NCBI RefSeq assembly: GCF_018704065.1
Contig: NZ_JAGUQP010000001.1
Location: 115,275-179,274 of the forward strand
Source of the DNA: Desulfovulcanus ferrireducens
GTDB taxonomy: Bacteria; Desulfobacterota; Desulfovibrionia; Desulfovibrionales; Desulfonatronovibrionaceae
DNA length: 64,000 bases
Direction of reading: 5' to 3'
Shown here: one piece after another, positions 38,062 to 48,366 of the stretch
Position numbering within the stretch: the stretch's first letter is position 1
Layout of the letters: every line of letters begins with the position of its first letter
Notes under the pieces: model-generated
What the model was told of the DNA's origin: nothing
The model's database searches: none
What the model saw: the letters and a program-made list of their open reading frames with translations, nothing else
Made by a program: the position numbers and the translations under genes

Positions 38062-38478
38062 TTAATTGTCCGCCTTAATGTAATCAATGGAGACGTGTCT
38101 TGATTTTCCGTGCCCTGTCCAGGTTACAATGACCCTTACGCTTTTGGTATTATTCATTGGCGAATTTGTCGCTACGTTCCAGGAGATGGTATATTTACTT
38201 TGGGTTCTCTGGTGATCTGCACTCGCCCCGATTTTGTCCAGGCCAGTGGTACCGTCACCGTGCGTATCGTTCAATAGTGGGTCGCTATATGGTAACGCCG
38301 CCAGCAACTCTATCTGGCCCGCGGCCAATACACTGGCTTCTGTGATGTCGCTGGCAATAGCGTTGCTCTTGACGGCGGTAGTCTGCATCCCGCCGACGGC
38401 CAGGATGCCAATGACGAGTATTGTCATGGCCATTAATGACTCTATCATGGAGAGACCTTTCTGACTTTCTTTATTCAT
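38062..38478 (-). CDS. pilV: PilV-like minor pilin, module 2
   Basis: The 138 residues have the leader and site KG|LSMIESLMAMTILV with Glu5 and then the same VGGMQTTAV core as module 1; identity is high over the whole length by eye (for example PLLND, GDGTTGLDK and VRVIVTWT are shared). The gap to pilW is 6 bases. It is the uninterrupted counterpart that shows the original pilW-pilV junction. Confidence 0.88.
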   Translation of the reverse strand: MNKESQKGLSMIESLMAMTILVIGILAVGGMQTTAVKSNAIASDITEASVLAAGQIELLAALPYSDPLLNDTHGDGTTGLDKIGASADHQRTQSKYTISWNVATNSPMNNTKSVRVIVTWTGHGKSRHVSIDYIKADN

Positions 38479-38484
38479 AATCCA

Positions 38485-39246
38485 CTAAAGCCCCATGTTC
38501 CGACATTGTACGAACGTGGTAAGAAGACGTCGACGGAATTTATCATTACGTGTTATGATTTGATTGCCGACCACGTACGTATTCGTGTTTAGAAAATCCG
38601 GGTCCTGCTCGCCTGTCTTGGTCAGGATCCAGATCCTGACCGCGCGTATCCGGTCAATGGCAACAGATGTGGTAGAATACTCCAGTTTACCATCGTTGTT
38701 CTTATCAATTGCCCATATAATATCATTGGAAGCGTTGGTTTCCAGTTCACCATCACGGTCGTCGTCATAGGCATAGGCCAGGACAAATGAGTCTATGTTT
38801 TCCGCCAGCAATTGCCGGCCGCTACCTCCGATTTTTCTTGCCAGATCAAGATTATTATCATTACCATAATCATATATGGAATAGGAGATAATTTCATTTG
38901 AGTCGACAGTGCCGTCGCCATCCAAATCAGTAGTAAATGTGATGGCGCTGAATCCTGAAGAGTTAAGGTTGCCGTTAAGGTCGTAGCGCCTGATATCTGT
39001 TATGCCAAATTTTCCGCTATTTTTTGGGTCATAGCCTGCCATCCTGGTCTCCCTGACCATTATGTCCATGGCCGCCCGCAGATCCTGCTGCATCTCAGCG
39101 ACCTCTTCCTGGATGTGGTAGCTTTTGTGCTGCCATTGAAAAGCCGAGTATGTTGCGGTTAGGAGAATTCCGGATATAGCTATGACGACAAGAAGCTCTA
39201 TCAGGGTGAAACCATTGTTTGATTTATCATGGTTGATTTTGTTCAT
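38485..39246 (-). CDS. pilW: PilW-like minor pilin, module 2
   Basis: The 253 residues open with NNG|FTLIELLVVIAISG and closely follow module 1 PilW, including MQQDLRAAMDIMVRETRMAGYDP and the ending RNMGL, with a 10-residue insertion (RRYDLNGNLN) after FGITD. It begins module 2 and has no fimT upstream. Asp-rich DLDGDGTVDSNE could bind calcium. The near-identity to the module 1 gene marks a tandem duplication of the locus. Confidence 0.88.
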   Translation of the reverse strand: MNKINHDKSNNGFTLIELLVVIAISGILLTATYSAFQWQHKSYHIQEEVAEMQQDLRAAMDIMVRETRMAGYDPKNSGKFGITDIRRYDLNGNLNSSGFSAITFTTDLDGDGTVDSNEIISYSIYDYGNDNNLDLARKIGGSGRQLLAENIDSFVLAYAYDDDRDGELETNASNDIIWAIDKNNDGKLEYSTTSVAIDRIRAVRIWILTKTGEQDPDFLNTNTYVVGNQIITRNDKFRRRLLTTFVQCRNMGL

Positions 39247-40319
39247 TTTTTTACTTCAATAATTTTGATTTGAATTGTAGATCTGAATTGTTTCATTTAT
39301 TCTCGAGAAGAGTGCAGTGAACTTCCACGTAGTCTCTGGTCCATTTTTAAACACGATCACTTATGCCGAAGCGATCCTCTATTGCTAAATTTACTTATGG
39401 TAATGGATTGGTTTCTATTCTTTTTTTCTATACTTCTAACTGGTTCGTTGTTTACGAAAATATTAAAAATTCAATTTGTAACTATTTCTAATCATTGTAA
39501 TATTTATTTTTAGGGCAAAAATGTAACTAACGATTAGGTTTTAAGTGTTATGATTTTAAAAGGTTGTTAAGTTTATTAATCTAATATGTTTTTATTTACT
39601 TAGTACACATGTTTTATATTAAAAGTCAACTAAATCCTAAAAATGAGAGGATACTTGTTAGTTATTTATACTCATTAATGCCAGTTTAAAAGTTTTAGTA
39701 AAGGAAGGTAGTTAGTATTTAATTTTACTTGTTTGTATTTTTGTTTAAGTAATGCCAGAAGGTTGTAGTTTGTGAATAAGTTAGGCTGAAGGACTTGAAG
39801 TACCACTTAAAGATTTAAAAATTAGTTGGGACTTAAGCGGACATTAGTGATTATGACCAGAGCATGTCGCTAATTCGAGAGAAGTTGCGGCTGTCCACTT
39901 ATTAGAGGAATGGGCGGGATGATGTGTTCTATCGAACCAGGATTTGTTTGTGCAAACTATGATGCTTTATTTTTTCGATTTTTGTTGATACACGTTTTAT
40001 ATTATATACGATGCCAGTCACCGCCAATAAGTGTATTTTTTTTACAAACTAGGGGAGTGTGACCGCGGTTAATCTTGCTCATATGATGTTTTTTGGCTAT
40101 TTGCTGGTCAATAAAGAATTTGTGTAGGTTTGGAACATCTTAGGCGTTTTGTTCCCTAACCAGGCTATAAGCTTAGGCTCGAGTAAAATTTTATTGTTTC
40201 TAAATTGAGTGATTTTTTGTAGTGTAAAGTTTGAGATTGCCACGGACAGCTTTGCAGCCCTCGCAATGACAGAATAAACGCTAAATCATTGCGAGAAGCG
40301 TTAGTCTTGACGCAATTTT
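39247..40319. other. Long AT-rich gap upstream of pilin module 2
   Basis: No convincing gene is visible on either strand across about 1 kb. It should contain the promoter of module 2. At 40231-40296 a solitary REP-like unit (GAGATTGCCACGGACAGC .. CATTGCGAGAAGCG) matches the hairpin core of MITE-1 but lacks the MITE ends, so the core occurs independently of MITE-1. Confidence 0.5.
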
Positions 40320-40797
40320 AGAGCTTGTAGCCGAACCTTTTTATCAACTTAATTTCCATGAGTTATTCTAGTCTTGGTTTCTTTCATGCTGGTACAAAGA
40401 CTTGGACCCATCTAAAGCTTGCTTGTGGACAGAGCATAATGGGATATTTTGAGTAAACGAATAGTCTTTTAATTATACCTAAGTTGAGCGATTTTCACTC
40501 AATGGGTAGAGATTGCCACGGACAGCTTCGCTGCCCTCGCAATGACGAGCTCGCTCCTGTCATTGCGAGCGGAACAAAGTGTAGCGAAGCAATCTCAAAG
40601 TTTGAACTGCAAAATAATCGCTCAATTTAAACTATAGATAGTTATCGTAGGGCTCGCAAGATATTTATCTTTGTCGCCCCGATGCTCTGTCTTTCCGCAA
40701 GCAAAGTTCAAGATTGGGTTACCCAAGCCGTTTGTAATGCATTTCAGAAACCAAGACTTTCAATCAGCGGTTAAAATGGGGTTTGGCCGCAGATTCT
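40320..40797 (+). repeat. MITE-1 copy 3, full length
   Basis: This 478-bp unit begins AGAGCTTGTAGCCGAACC and ends GGTTTGGCCGCAGATTCT with TTTA on both sides. The REP-like core is at 40509-40596. It is collinear with the copy at 20373 and supplies the uninterrupted GGTTAAAATGGGG sequence that dates the MITE-2 insertion in copy 1. Confidence 0.88.
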
Positions 40798-40939
40798 TTA
40801 CCCGTTGGGTGTAAATCGCTGGCTCAAAATGTAGTTTTGCTCCAATGTGTTTAATGTAAAACTAAGTTAAAAGTCATTCAACTTAGGTTGATATAAAAAA
40901 ATCAACAAAGAAAAATTTTATATTCAGGAAAATAAAAGC

Positions 40940-41107
40940 ATGGATACTAACAGTGCTGTTTTGCGTGGAGTTATTTTGGGCGGTTCTATTGGGTTAATAG
41001 CCGGGTGGACAGGTATGCACGCTGGCCGGGCTTTGGCTTTAGGAATTTTATGTGGCCTCCTGGCCGGACTTACCAAATTTTTTTTGGACAAAAAGAAAAA
41101 TAAATAG
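40940..41107 (+). CDS. Small membrane protein (55 residues)
   Basis: From ATG 40940 the frame encodes 55 residues with two hydrophobic segments, about 8-23 (VILGGSIGLIAGWTG) and 30-48 (RALALGILCGLLAGLTKFF), and a lysine-rich tail. AGGAAA stands about 10 bases upstream. The glycine spacing suggests packed helices. It lies alone between a MITE-1 and the convergent uvrA. I do not recognise the family; a coding role is supported by the membrane-protein pattern and the ribosome-binding site only. Confidence 0.6.
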   Translation: MDTNSAVLRGVILGGSIGLIAGWTGMHAGRALALGILCGLLAGLTKFFLDKKKNK

Positions 41108-41177
41108 TTGATTACGCCATAATAGACTAAACAGCTAGCTCAGGCTGTCTCCCTGACATCCATTATTTGGCTAGCAT

Positions 41178-43922
41178 CTATAAAAATTTGCCTGTAATCG
41201 AGTGTGGATTGTTCTTGATCTCTTCAGGTGTTCCCTGGGCCACGATCTGGCCACCGTTTTCACCTCCTCCAGGGCCTAAATCAAGCACATAATCAGCGCA
41301 TGCGACCACATCCAGGTTATGTTCAATAATGACAACAGAAGCCCCTTTATCCACCAGTTGATTTAAGACCTGGATCAGCTTGCCAACTTCATCCATATGC
41401 AGGCCTGTGGTCGGTTCATCCAGGATGTACAGCGTTCCGGGCAGGCTTCGTTTGCTAAGTTCTCTGGATAATTTTATGCGCTGGGCCTCACCGCCGGAGA
41501 GGGTGGTTGCGGCTTGCCCCAGTTTTAAATACTCCAGGCCGACCTGTTCCAGGATGCCTAATTTGCGTTCCAGGATGGAATAATGGCTGAAGAATTTTTT
41601 GGCCTGGCGCACTGTAAGGTCTAACACCTGGGCGATGTTCAGGCCTTTATATTCAATATCCAGTGTCTCACGATTGTACCTCTTGCCTTTACAGACTTCA
41701 CAGGTAACAAAGACATCGGGCAGAAAATGCATTTCTACCCGGATTTGTCCGTCGCCCTGACAGGCTTCACATCGACCTCCTCGAACATTAAAGCTGAACC
41801 GGCCCGGTTTATATCCACGTTTCCTGGCTTCTTTGGTCCCGGCAAAAATTTTGCGAATTTCATCAAATATTTTGGTGTATGTAGCCGGATTGGACCTGGG
41901 TGTCCGGCCAATAGGTGTCTGGTCGATGGCAATGATCTTTTCAATCTTTTCCTGGCCTTCAATACCCTTGATAACTCCCGGGTTTTCTACCTTGATCCCT
42001 TTTGCCATAGCCAGGTGTTTATACAATGTGTCCATGACCAGAGAACTTTTACCAGAGCCTGAAACTCCGGTTACAACCACCAGACAGCCTAGAGGAATCT
42101 GGCAATCGATATTTTTCAAGTTATTGGTTTGAACGCCTTTGAGCACAAGATAATCCTTAGGTGTTCTTCTTGCCTGTGGCTTTTTGATTTTAAGCTCACC
42201 GCGCAGATATTTACCGGTCAGTGAATGTTCACACTTTAATAGTCCCTCTACATCCCCGCTGTAAACCAGATCTCCGCCCAGGGCTCCGGAACCGGGGCCA
42301 AGCTCCAGAACATGGTCTGCGGCCCTAATCGTTGATTCATCGTGTTCCACGACCAATACGGTATTGCCCCTGCTTTGGAGTTCGCGCAGCGTCCTGAGCA
42401 ACCGGTAGTTGTCCCTGGGGTGCAGGCCAATGCTTGGCTCATCCAGGACATAGGTAACCCCGACCAGCCCCGAGCCCAATTGACTGGCAAGCCTTATCCT
42501 CTGTGCCTCGCCGCCGGACAGAGTGGACATGTTGCGCGACAGACTCAAGTAATCCAGGCCTACATTGACCAGAAATTCCAGCCTGTGTTTTAGCTCCCTG
42601 GTCAATGGGGCAGCGATCTTGTTTTGTACTCCGGAAAAATTCAGTTTTTTTAGCCATTCAAGTGCCCGGGCAATAGAGAGATTAGTGAAGTCAAAGATAT
42701 TTAAGTCCTGGATATACACGGCCAGGGCTTCTGGTCTGAGCCTAGCCCCTTTACAATCCGGACACGGTCTTGTCTGCCGAAAACGAGCCAGTTCGTCCCG
42801 CCAGATGCGGCCCAGGTGATAGCCCTGTTCAAGCAAAACAATTACTCCCGGCCAGGATAGGGGAGCATGGCCGTAAAAAAGGGCATCCAATGCTTTTTGG
42901 GAAAATTTTTGCAATGGCGTATCCAGGGTAAAGCCAAACTCCCGGCCCAGTGGCTCAAGGCTTTGTATGTAGCGGTCAAAGATTTTTGGCCTTTTCCAGG
43001 GGATAATGGCCCCTTGAGCAAGGCTCAGCCCCTTGTTCGGTGCGATAAGGTCAGGTTCGAAGTAATCCACGCTGCCAAGACCAGAGCATGTGGGACAGGC
43101 ACCCTGCGGGCTATTAAAAGAGAAAAGTTGTGGGCTGGGCCTGGGTAAAGATAGTTTGCACCTGGGACAAACAGCCTGGGTGGAAAGCAATATGTCTTCA
43201 CCATCAACCAGGGAAAGAATCAGGCTGCCCTGACCATAGTTTAAGGCCAGTTCAACAGAATCCGCCAATCTTTTGCGTAAATCTTCTTTCATGACCAGGC
43301 GGTCCACCACCAGTTCAATGGTGTGGCGCTGGTTTTTATTTAACTCTGGCAAAGGGTCTAAAATGGTTATTTCTCCATTTATGCGTACGCGTACAAAACC
43401 CTGGCTTTTAAGTTTTTTTAGAAGCTCCTGATGGGTTCCTTTCTTGTTATTTACCAGAGGACTTAAGATGAGAAATTTCGTTTTTTCCGGCAAGTCTAAA
43501 ATGCGGTCGATGATTTCATCACTGGTTTGCGCGGAGATGGGCTGATGGCACTTTGGGCAAAAGGGTGTGCCCAGGCGGGCAAAAAATACGCGCAAAAAAT
43601 CATAAATTTCAGTTGTTGTCCCTACAGTGGAGCGGGGGTTCCGGGAAACGGTCTGCTGCTCTAAAGAAATGGCAGGGGAGAGGCCTTCAATTTTATCCAC
43701 AAGGGGTTTGTCTAGTTGGGGCAAAAATTGACGAGCGTACGCAGACAGAGATTCCACGTATCTTCTTTGCCCTTCAGCATAGATAATATCAAAAGCCAGC
43801 GTTGACTTTCCTGAACCGGACGGGCCGCAGATGACCACCAGTTTATCCCTGGGGATGTCCAGAGTCAGGTTTTTGAGATTATGATGCCTGGCACCTTGAA
43901 TATGGATGAATTTTGAGTCCAT
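41178..43922 (-). CDS. uvrA: Excinuclease ABC subunit A
   Basis: UvrA recognises DNA damage with UvrB at the start of nucleotide excision repair. The 914 residues contain both ABC ATPase modules (Walker [10 protein letters not shown] near residue 33 and GVSGSGKSS near 645), two signature LSGGEAQRI motifs and the zinc modules CPKC..CPRC and [17 protein letters not shown]. Length is normal for the family, slightly short. It converges with the small membrane protein gene and has no operon partners in view. Confidence 0.97.
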   Translation of the reverse strand: MDSKFIHIQGARHHNLKNLTLDIPRDKLVVICGPSGSGKSTLAFDIIYAEGQRRYVESLSAYARQFLPQLDKPLVDKIEGLSPAISLEQQTVSRNPRSTVGTTTEIYDFLRVFFARLGTPFCPKCHQPISAQTSDEIIDRILDLPEKTKFLILSPLVNNKKGTHQELLKKLKSQGFVRVRINGEITILDPLPELNKNQRHTIELVVDRLVMKEDLRKRLADSVELALNYGQGSLILSLVDGEDILLSTQAVCPRCKLSLPRPSPQLFSFNSPQGACPTCSGLGSVDYFEPDLIAPNKGLSLAQGAIIPWKRPKIFDRYIQSLEPLGREFGFTLDTPLQKFSQKALDALFYGHAPLSWPGVIVLLEQGYHLGRIWRDELARFRQTRPCPDCKGARLRPEALAVYIQDLNIFDFTNLSIARALEWLKKLNFSGVQNKIAAPLTRELKHRLEFLVNVGLDYLSLSRNMSTLSGGEAQRIRLASQLGSGLVGVTYVLDEPSIGLHPRDNYRLLRTLRELQSRGNTVLVVEHDESTIRAADHVLELGPGSGALGGDLVYSGDVEGLLKCEHSLTGKYLRGELKIKKPQARRTPKDYLVLKGVQTNNLKNIDCQIPLGCLVVVTGVSGSGKSSLVMDTLYKHLAMAKGIKVENPGVIKGIEGQEKIEKIIAIDQTPIGRTPRSNPATYTKIFDEIRKIFAGTKEARKRGYKPGRFSFNVRGGRCEACQGDGQIRVEMHFLPDVFVTCEVCKGKRYNRETLDIEYKGLNIAQVLDLTVRQAKKFFSHYSILERKLGILEQVGLEYLKLGQAATTLSGGEAQRIKLSRELSKRSLPGTLYILDEPTTGLHMDEVGKLIQVLNQLVDKGASVVIIEHNLDVVACADYVLDLGPGGGENGGQIVAQGTPEEIKNNPHSITGKFL

Positions 43923-44536
43923 TTTTATTTTAAATGATGTTGTTGCTTGGAAAAAGGCTTATATTTTAGTTAGTTGGATAAAAGGTTGTTGGATTTAATC
44001 CCGTGTCCGTTCACCTGCTTCTATTCAAAAGCAAAGCATAGCTGCTCGTCAACTAATTTTAATAAATCTCCGATCAAGATTTTTCATCAAGTTTCTTCTA
44101 AAAAATTTGTGTGTGTTCGTATTGGGACATGGAGACTTTTGATGCAGGCCTGAGATGGGTATATCAAAAGGTGTCTCCTTATTTCGCCCAAGGAATTAAG
44201 TTTAACTTAATATTATCAATAAAAAAATAAAAAAGTTATAGTGTGAATGGGAGTAAATATTTTTTTAATTTATTGATATGGTTGAAGTTTTGAGGTTAAA
44301 GGATGTTTTTATGAGTGTTTGTTGACATTAGGTTAATGATTTGTAATTAAATAAAATAGAAATTAAAAATAAAGACATAAAAATAAGATATACAAAAAGA
44401 TAACTTGGAAGAAGTACTTAATTGTACTCTCTCATTGAAGATGTTATTTGTTATTACTGCAATGGGTTGTGATATATATTTTTAGTATAATAGTGTTTAA
44501 TTTTTAATATATAACAGCGAGAAGATATAGGAGTAA
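43923..44536. other. AT-rich non-coding gap upstream of the methyltransferase
   Basis: No gene is supported. A stem-loop spans about 44131-44178 (GGAGAC-TTTTGAT pairing with ATCAAAAGGTGTCTCC, one bulge). Just before the methyltransferase, TATAAT at 44486-44491 is a good -10 box, though the TTGTGA upstream is too close (14 bases) for a normal -35. Confidence 0.4.
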
Positions 44537-45325
44537 ATGAATATGGATAGTAATTATTCTGTTACCATACCATGGAATGAAACGGTTGAGCTTCAGCAGG
44601 ACAAAGAATACTGTATTGTATATGATAAGAAAAAACAAGAAACCTACAAGATTGGATTTCATGAATACAGGAAAATATATTCAATACCTGGACTTTATGA
44701 GTATCTTTTCTATGATAAGCTTAAATGTTGTTCACCCGAAAAGGTTTGTAGCTTTCTTGAACGTGCAATCAAAACTGAGTCTCTTGATATGATTGATCTT
44801 CATGTATTAGACCTCGGTGCGGGAAATGGAATGGTTGGAGAACAGTTGCGCAATGTAGGTGTCAAAACAGTATACGGACTTGATATAGAAAAACTAGCAG
44901 AAAAAGCGGTAAAAAGAGATCGTCCAACGGTATATAATGATTATTATGTGGCTGACCTAACCCACTTACCTCAATCTCTGCGTGATGAGCTCAACAAAAA
45001 AAGATTTAATTGTTTAGTTGCGGTTGCAGCCTTGGGATTCAGTGTTCCTCCTGAAGTGCTTATCCAAGGAATAAACCTGCTCTCGACTCCAGGATGGGTT
45101 GCTTTCAATATTAAGGAAGACTTCCTTTCAGGTGATGATTTAACCGGATTTTATTTTTTAATACGAAATATGATAGAAAATGATATTCTTGATGTTCGCT
45201 TACAAGAAAGATATCAGCATAGATTATCAATTCAGGGGAAACCGCTTTACTATATTGCTATAGTAGGAAAGAAAAAAGCGGATATCCCAACTGAATGGTT
45301 AAGTAAGTTTAAATTGTGTATGTAA
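44537..45325 (+). CDS. Class I SAM-dependent methyltransferase
   Basis: The 262 residues have the Rossmann methyltransferase motif I, HVLDLGAGNGMVGEQL (about 90-105), an acidic end of strand 2 (VYGLDIE), and motif-IV-like LVAVAALGFSVPPEVLI. The ~85-residue N-terminal part, with many Lys and Tyr, is not recognised. The substrate is unknown; the sequence resembles the WBSCR27/Williams-Beuren type only loosely. It stands alone in AT-rich DNA between two gaps of about 600 bases, which could reflect acquisition. Confidence 0.8.
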   Translation: MNMDSNYSVTIPWNETVELQQDKEYCIVYDKKKQETYKIGFHEYRKIYSIPGLYEYLFYDKLKCCSPEKVCSFLERAIKTESLDMIDLHVLDLGAGNGMVGEQLRNVGVKTVYGLDIEKLAEKAVKRDRPTVYNDYYVADLTHLPQSLRDELNKKRFNCLVAVAALGFSVPPEVLIQGINLLSTPGWVAFNIKEDFLSGDDLTGFYFLIRNMIENDILDVRLQERYQHRLSIQGKPLYYIAIVGKKKADIPTEWLSKFKLCM

Positions 45326-45504
45326 ATACCATTTAATGACCCTTTCAAATTACGATTTCACTGTCTGTCGGACGAAATAATAGAGCTATCTGAACAATTT
45401 CTGTACCAAAATCTGGTATGTTCAAAAATCAGAACAATTAGCAGATGCAAGCGGTTTTACAGACATAAACACTCTGGCCCAAATTTTTTTTGGGGTCATG
45501 AATA

Positions 45505-45618
45505 TCATAATCTGCCAAGCCAAAATCCATCCCGGTTATTAGTCTGGGCATGATAACTCAAAAATAACCGGCGGTAATCCTCTGGTTTTTTGATTGTCAA
45601 CTGAACCTCCTCAGACAT
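45505..45618 (-). CDS. Possible small gene or gene fragment (37 codons)
   Basis: The minus-strand ORF reads MSEEVQLTIKKPEDYRRLFL and goes on with SYHAQTNNRDGFWLGRL before a stop. Composition is protein-like in otherwise non-coding DNA, and GAGGAT precedes the ATG. I do not recognise the family. It may be the broken start of a longer gene, since the following DNA stays open only in other frames. Confidence 0.3.
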   Translation of the reverse strand: MSEEVQLTIKKPEDYRRLFLSYHAQTNNRDGFWLGRL

Positions 45619-45689
45619 ATCCTCATGTTTGTTTTCAAAGCCAAGGTTGACCCCTTACTATACTTTGTGCCATGGTATCCCCTTTTGTT

Positions 45690-45838
45690 TATCTAACCCC
45701 GTTGTTATAGGCGGGAGGGCGCCTACGTTAGATAGTCTCAATCCAAAAAAATTTTCCTCCGTCATTCTGAGGGAGCATAAGTTCCGCTTTGGCGGTAATC
45801 TCTAAAGTTGAGAACGAGATTCTTCTTTTTAGAATGAC
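45690..45838. repeat. Palindromic repeats upstream of hypF
   Basis: Two structured units are adjacent. At 45690-45734, TATCTAAC pairs with GTTAGATA and encloses a second stem TAGGCG/CGCCTA, giving a compound hairpin. At 45761-45838 a unit bounded by GTCATTCT and AGAATGAC belongs to the scattered GTCATTCTGAG type also seen around 33720-33840. Neither carries a T-run, so they look like REP-type repeats. Confidence 0.5.
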
Positions 45839-45984
45839 ATAATTAGAACTTCTAGCGGGTGTACCCAAGGAGGGATGATTTTGAACGAGTAATTATATCA
45901 CTTGCTTAGAAGTTGAATGAATTGTGCAAATGTTATACTCTCCATTAAGGTCAACCTATTCAATAAACTGATTAAAAGGATTCA

Positions 45985-48303
45985 ATGAACTCAAAAAACA
46001 TTCTTTTAAAGCGAAACTCATATATTGTTAACGGTCAGGTTCAAGGTGTTGGATTCAGGCCTTTTGTGTATAAAATGGCCATGGATTTAAACCTGACCGG
46101 AATGGTTAAGAATACTTCTGCCGGGGTACTTATCGAGGTTCAGGGCAGTGAAAGTCAGCTAAGCCAATTTGAATTTGCCTTGAAGCATAAGCTGCCCCCT
46201 CTGGCCAGAATTGTCCACCTGGAAAAAAAGGAGATCCCTCTTCACGATGACGAAACCCGGTTTGTCATTTTAAAAAGCGAAGGCGGTGAGGGACATCAGG
46301 TTTTGATAAGTCCGGATGTATGTATTTGTGATGATTGCCTGCAGGAAATCTTTGATCCTGAAGACCGGCGTTACATGTACCCCTTTACCAATTGCACCAA
46401 TTGCGGGCCCAGGTTTACCATTACCCGTTCTATTCCCTATGATCGAGACAAGACCTCAATGGCCTGCTTTCCCATGTGTCCTCTATGCCAGAAAGAGTAT
46501 GAGGATCCTTTAAACCGTCGTTTTCATGCCCAACCCAATGCCTGTTCAGAGTGCGGGCCCCATGTCTGGCTAATAGATAAGCAGGGAAAGACCTTGAGCA
46601 GTGAGAAGGAGGCGTTAGAAGAAACAGCCAGACTTTTGACCCAGGGGCGTGTTCTGGCCATAAAGGGGTTGGGCGGATTTCACCTGGCCTGTGATGCCAC
46701 AAATGATACCGCGGTAAACTCCTTGCGCCAGAGAAAAAACAGGCCGGCCAAGCCTTTGGCGATTATGGTTCCGGACATAGCTACTGCCCGCCAGGTTGCC
46801 CATATTGATCCCCATGAAGAAGAACTCCTTCTGGGCCGGGAGCACCCCATAGTAGTTCTTAAGAAAAAATCAGATACTGCCTTAAGTCCATATCTGGCCC
46901 CGGATACCAATTACATTGGCCTTATGCTGCCTTACACGCCACTTCATTGTATTCTTCTTTTTTTGTATCAGAAATATATTGGAGCGGAGAAGTTGCCGGC
47001 CCTGGTAATGACATCGGGCAATTTCAGTTCTGAGCCTATTTCTTTAGGTAACCGGGAGGCTCTAAAGAGACTTTCAAAAATTGCCGATTACTTTCTTGTC
47101 CACAATAGAGATATTTTAATTCGCTGTGATGATTCGGTCGTTTATACCAGTGAGGGTAAAAGGCTTTTTTTCCGCAGGGCCAGGGGATATACTCCATCGC
47201 CTGTTTTTTTGGCCTCCGAAGGAGAGACAGTCCTTGGAGTTGGCCCGGAACTTAAAAACACCATTTGTCTAACCAAGGAAAACCAGGCCTTTGTTTCCCA
47301 GCACATTGGCGATTTAAAGAATCTGGAGACCTATGAATTTTTTCTGGAGAGCATTGCGCACTGGCAAAAAATTCTCCAGGTAAGTCCAAAAGCCATAGTT
47401 TGTGACCTTCATCCCGATTATTTAAGCACCAAATATGCACGTGAGCATGGCTTGCCGGTATATAGTTTGCAACATCACTTTGCCCATATTCATGCAGTCC
47501 TGGCAGAAAATAAGTTTTCAGGTCCTTGTCTTGGGCTGGCTCTTGACGGGACAGGGTATGGCGAGGACGGCACTTTATGGGGTGGTGAGCTTCTTCTGGT
47601 CGATAATGTTCGACTTTCCCATGCCAGGCTTGGTTGCTTCAGCCCAATTTCCTTGCCCGGCGGAGAAATGGCTATCCATGAGCCGTGGCGCATAGCTCGC
47701 AGTTTTCTCTATTCAATAGGGATAGATGAAAGCAGGGAGAAATTGCCATGGCTGAAGAGTTTTGCAAAGGCGGATCAAATTGTCATTCAAATGCTCTCAA
47801 AAGATATCAATTGTCCTAAATCTTCCAGTTGCGGCCGGTTTTTTGATGCAGTGGCAGCCCTTTTGGGTCTTAGGTTAAAAATAGATTATGAAGGACAGGC
47901 CGCTATTATTTTGGAGAGGGTGCAGGATTTTTCTGAGAAAGATTTTTATGAGGCAAAAATAAAAGAGAAAAATGGTCTTTTAGTGTTTGATACCGTAGAA
48001 TTTATGGCCCAAATTGTTGATGACATGGAAAAAGGGTTGGATAAGGGTCGGATAAGCCGCAGGTTTCACCTGGGACTTATGCATGGTTTATGTAGCTGGG
48101 TAAAGAAGGCAAGTGCCAGGACAGACATTAAGCATGTGGCCTTAAGTGGCGGGGTAATGCAAAACCTGACCCTGCACAGGGAATTGCCAGAGATGCTAAA
48201 AAGGCAAGGACTAAAGCCTCTTATGCATAGAAAGGTTCCACCAAATGATGCTTGTATTTCTTTGGGACAGGCTGTTTATGGGCAAAAAATGTTAAAAGAC
48301 TAA
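45985..48303 (+). CDS. hypF: Carbamoyltransferase HypF
   Basis: HypF makes thiocarbamate on HypE, the source of the cyanide ligands of [NiFe]-hydrogenases. The 772 residues show all domains in order: acylphosphatase (about 10-100, GQVQGVGFRPFVYKMA), two C4 zinc fingers (CDDC..CTNC and CPLC..CSEC), a YrdC-like domain (LAIKGLGGFHLACDA to RRARGYTPSP) and a Kae1-like C-terminal domain (LQHHFAHIHAVLAEN, LSGGVMQN). The gene implies a NiFe hydrogenase in the genome, although none lies in this window. No other hyp gene is adjacent. Confidence 0.97.
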   Translation: MNSKNILLKRNSYIVNGQVQGVGFRPFVYKMAMDLNLTGMVKNTSAGVLIEVQGSESQLSQFEFALKHKLPPLARIVHLEKKEIPLHDDETRFVILKSEGGEGHQVLISPDVCICDDCLQEIFDPEDRRYMYPFTNCTNCGPRFTITRSIPYDRDKTSMACFPMCPLCQKEYEDPLNRRFHAQPNACSECGPHVWLIDKQGKTLSSEKEALEETARLLTQGRVLAIKGLGGFHLACDATNDTAVNSLRQRKNRPAKPLAIMVPDIATARQVAHIDPHEEELLLGREHPIVVLKKKSDTALSPYLAPDTNYIGLMLPYTPLHCILLFLYQKYIGAEKLPALVMTSGNFSSEPISLGNREALKRLSKIADYFLVHNRDILIRCDDSVVYTSEGKRLFFRRARGYTPSPVFLASEGETVLGVGPELKNTICLTKENQAFVSQHIGDLKNLETYEFFLESIAHWQKILQVSPKAIVCDLHPDYLSTKYAREHGLPVYSLQHHFAHIHAVLAENKFSGPCLGLALDGTGYGEDGTLWGGELLLVDNVRLSHARLGCFSPISLPGGEMAIHEPWRIARSFLYSIGIDESREKLPWLKSFAKADQIVIQMLSKDINCPKSSSCGRFFDAVAALLGLRLKIDYEGQAAIILERVQDFSEKDFYEAKIKEKNGLLVFDTVEFMAQIVDDMEKGLDKGRISRRFHLGLMHGLCSWVKKASARTDIKHVALSGGVMQNLTLHRELPEMLKRQGLKPLMHRKVPPNDACISLGQAVYGQKMLKD

Positions 48304-48366
48304 AAGGTTGGGTAAAAGGCGAGACTGGCTCGTTTCATCTTTTTTAACCCAGGACTCAGAATTCAG

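Noticed and set aside
41178..43922. Several long ORFs opposite uvrA
   Set aside because: They are shadows of a well conserved gene and have no motif or ribosome-binding site.
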